DNA from: Chara braunii
Lineage: Eukaryota > Streptophyta > Charophyceae > Charales > Characeae
DNA length: 53,916 nucleotides
Reading direction: 5' to 3'
NCBI GenBank assembly: GCA_003427395.1
Contig: BFEA01000378.1
Coordinates: 1,044,726-1,098,641, forward strand
Under the pieces are notes generated by a model that searched no databases, was not told where the DNA came from, and saw only the letters and a program-made list of their open reading frames with translations. Position numbers and translations under genes: made by a program. This document shows positions 53,634-53,916 of this stretch, piece after piece. Positions within the stretch are counted from its first letter, which is position 1; each line of letters opens with the position of its first letter.

Positions 53634-53916
53634 CTCGACTGAGTCACACTTCGACATGCATGCAAACAGCGATACAGCAAACTGGCGACATGCGCCCACA
53701 CAGTACTCGAAGAGATCGTAACCAGATAAGAGCCCTCTTCCAACTGGCTATGGCGATTGTGCGCCCACACACTTCACTGTTCGCACTCTGGATCACCCTG
53801 GATGTCCCACACACAACACTCTGCACTTACACACGACACACACACACTCACTACTAACTACAGCTATGGCAGCTGTCGCTGCATCTAACCTATCGCTATG
53901 CTAACTCCCTCTCTCT
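53634..53916 (-). repeat. LTR1, copy 3 (partial, runs off the window)
   Basis: It starts with the same TGCAATC edge as the other LTR1 copies and keeps the landmarks ATGCATGCAAAC, GCGCCCACAC, GGATCACCCTGGATGTCCC and GGCAGCT in order. It is more diverged and is cut by the window end. Confidence 0.65.

Noticed and set aside
53600-53857. Frame at the right end as a host gene
   Set aside because: The interval is a diverged copy of LTR1 and the frame is not kept in the other copies.
1-53916. CRISPR array or bacterial-type operon
   Set aside because: No regular repeat-spacer pattern and no bacterial genes. All coding remnants are eukaryotic retrotransposon.

Overview
The window is repeat-dominated eukaryotic nuclear DNA with no recognisable host protein gene, rRNA or canonical tRNA. 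Nearly everything that can be identified is plant-type Ty3/gypsy LTR retrotransposon material: gag with CCHC knuckles, retropepsin, RT with YxDD, RNase H, HHCC/DDE integrase and a chromodomain-like tail. Large LTRs, microsatellites and a small inverted-repeat transposon make up the rest. The gag and pol wording is of a kind I associate with charophyte green algae such as Chara braunii. That is recollection, so the organism call is an inference; a repeat-rich streptophyte genome is the safe statement. Isolated N bases show a draft assembly.

Layout. 1-1340: an LTR fragment of a family called L here. 1341-2127: gag remnant, minus strand. 2128-9218: gypsy element 1, minus strand, decayed (LTR1 at 2128-3041, integrase to gag at 3104-9218), with a 704-bp TIR transposon at 6190-6893 inside its protease region. 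9219-10214: spacer with a W-box-like cluster. 10215-11438: an LTR (family LTR3, minus) with polypurine tract. 11454-14572: hairpin-rich spacer, then LTR2 (plus) and its primer-binding site. 15069-29953: a 14.9-kb structure bounded by two near-identical direct LTRs (family L, about 2 kb or more), with a tRNA-Asp-type primer-binding site, no gag-pol, one unrecognised ORF (24906-25743, minus) and arrays of hairpins. 29954-33420: gypsy element D, plus, 5'-truncated. 34610-38726: gypsy element 3, plus, truncated in RNase H and joined to a second LTR2 (38724-39624). 40724-41993: second LTR3 with primer-binding site. 42548-43490: second LTR1. 43502-44148: tandem repeats. 44469-44972: gag remnant. 44974-53058: gypsy element 4, the most complete copy. 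53634-53916: third LTR1, running off the window.

How the parts relate. Elements are nested and mosaic, and several junctions lie inside coding domains. Premature stops are largely explained by C-to-T changes in CAG or CGA codons, as expected of methylated, ageing copies. The most unusual signals are these: an inversion inside one of the two LTRs of element 4; an array of about ten hairpins at 17467-18352 with a conserved loop and covarying stems inside element L; and clusters of the bZIP-type motif TGACGTGG/CCACGTCA in the untranslated leaders of two different gypsy elements.
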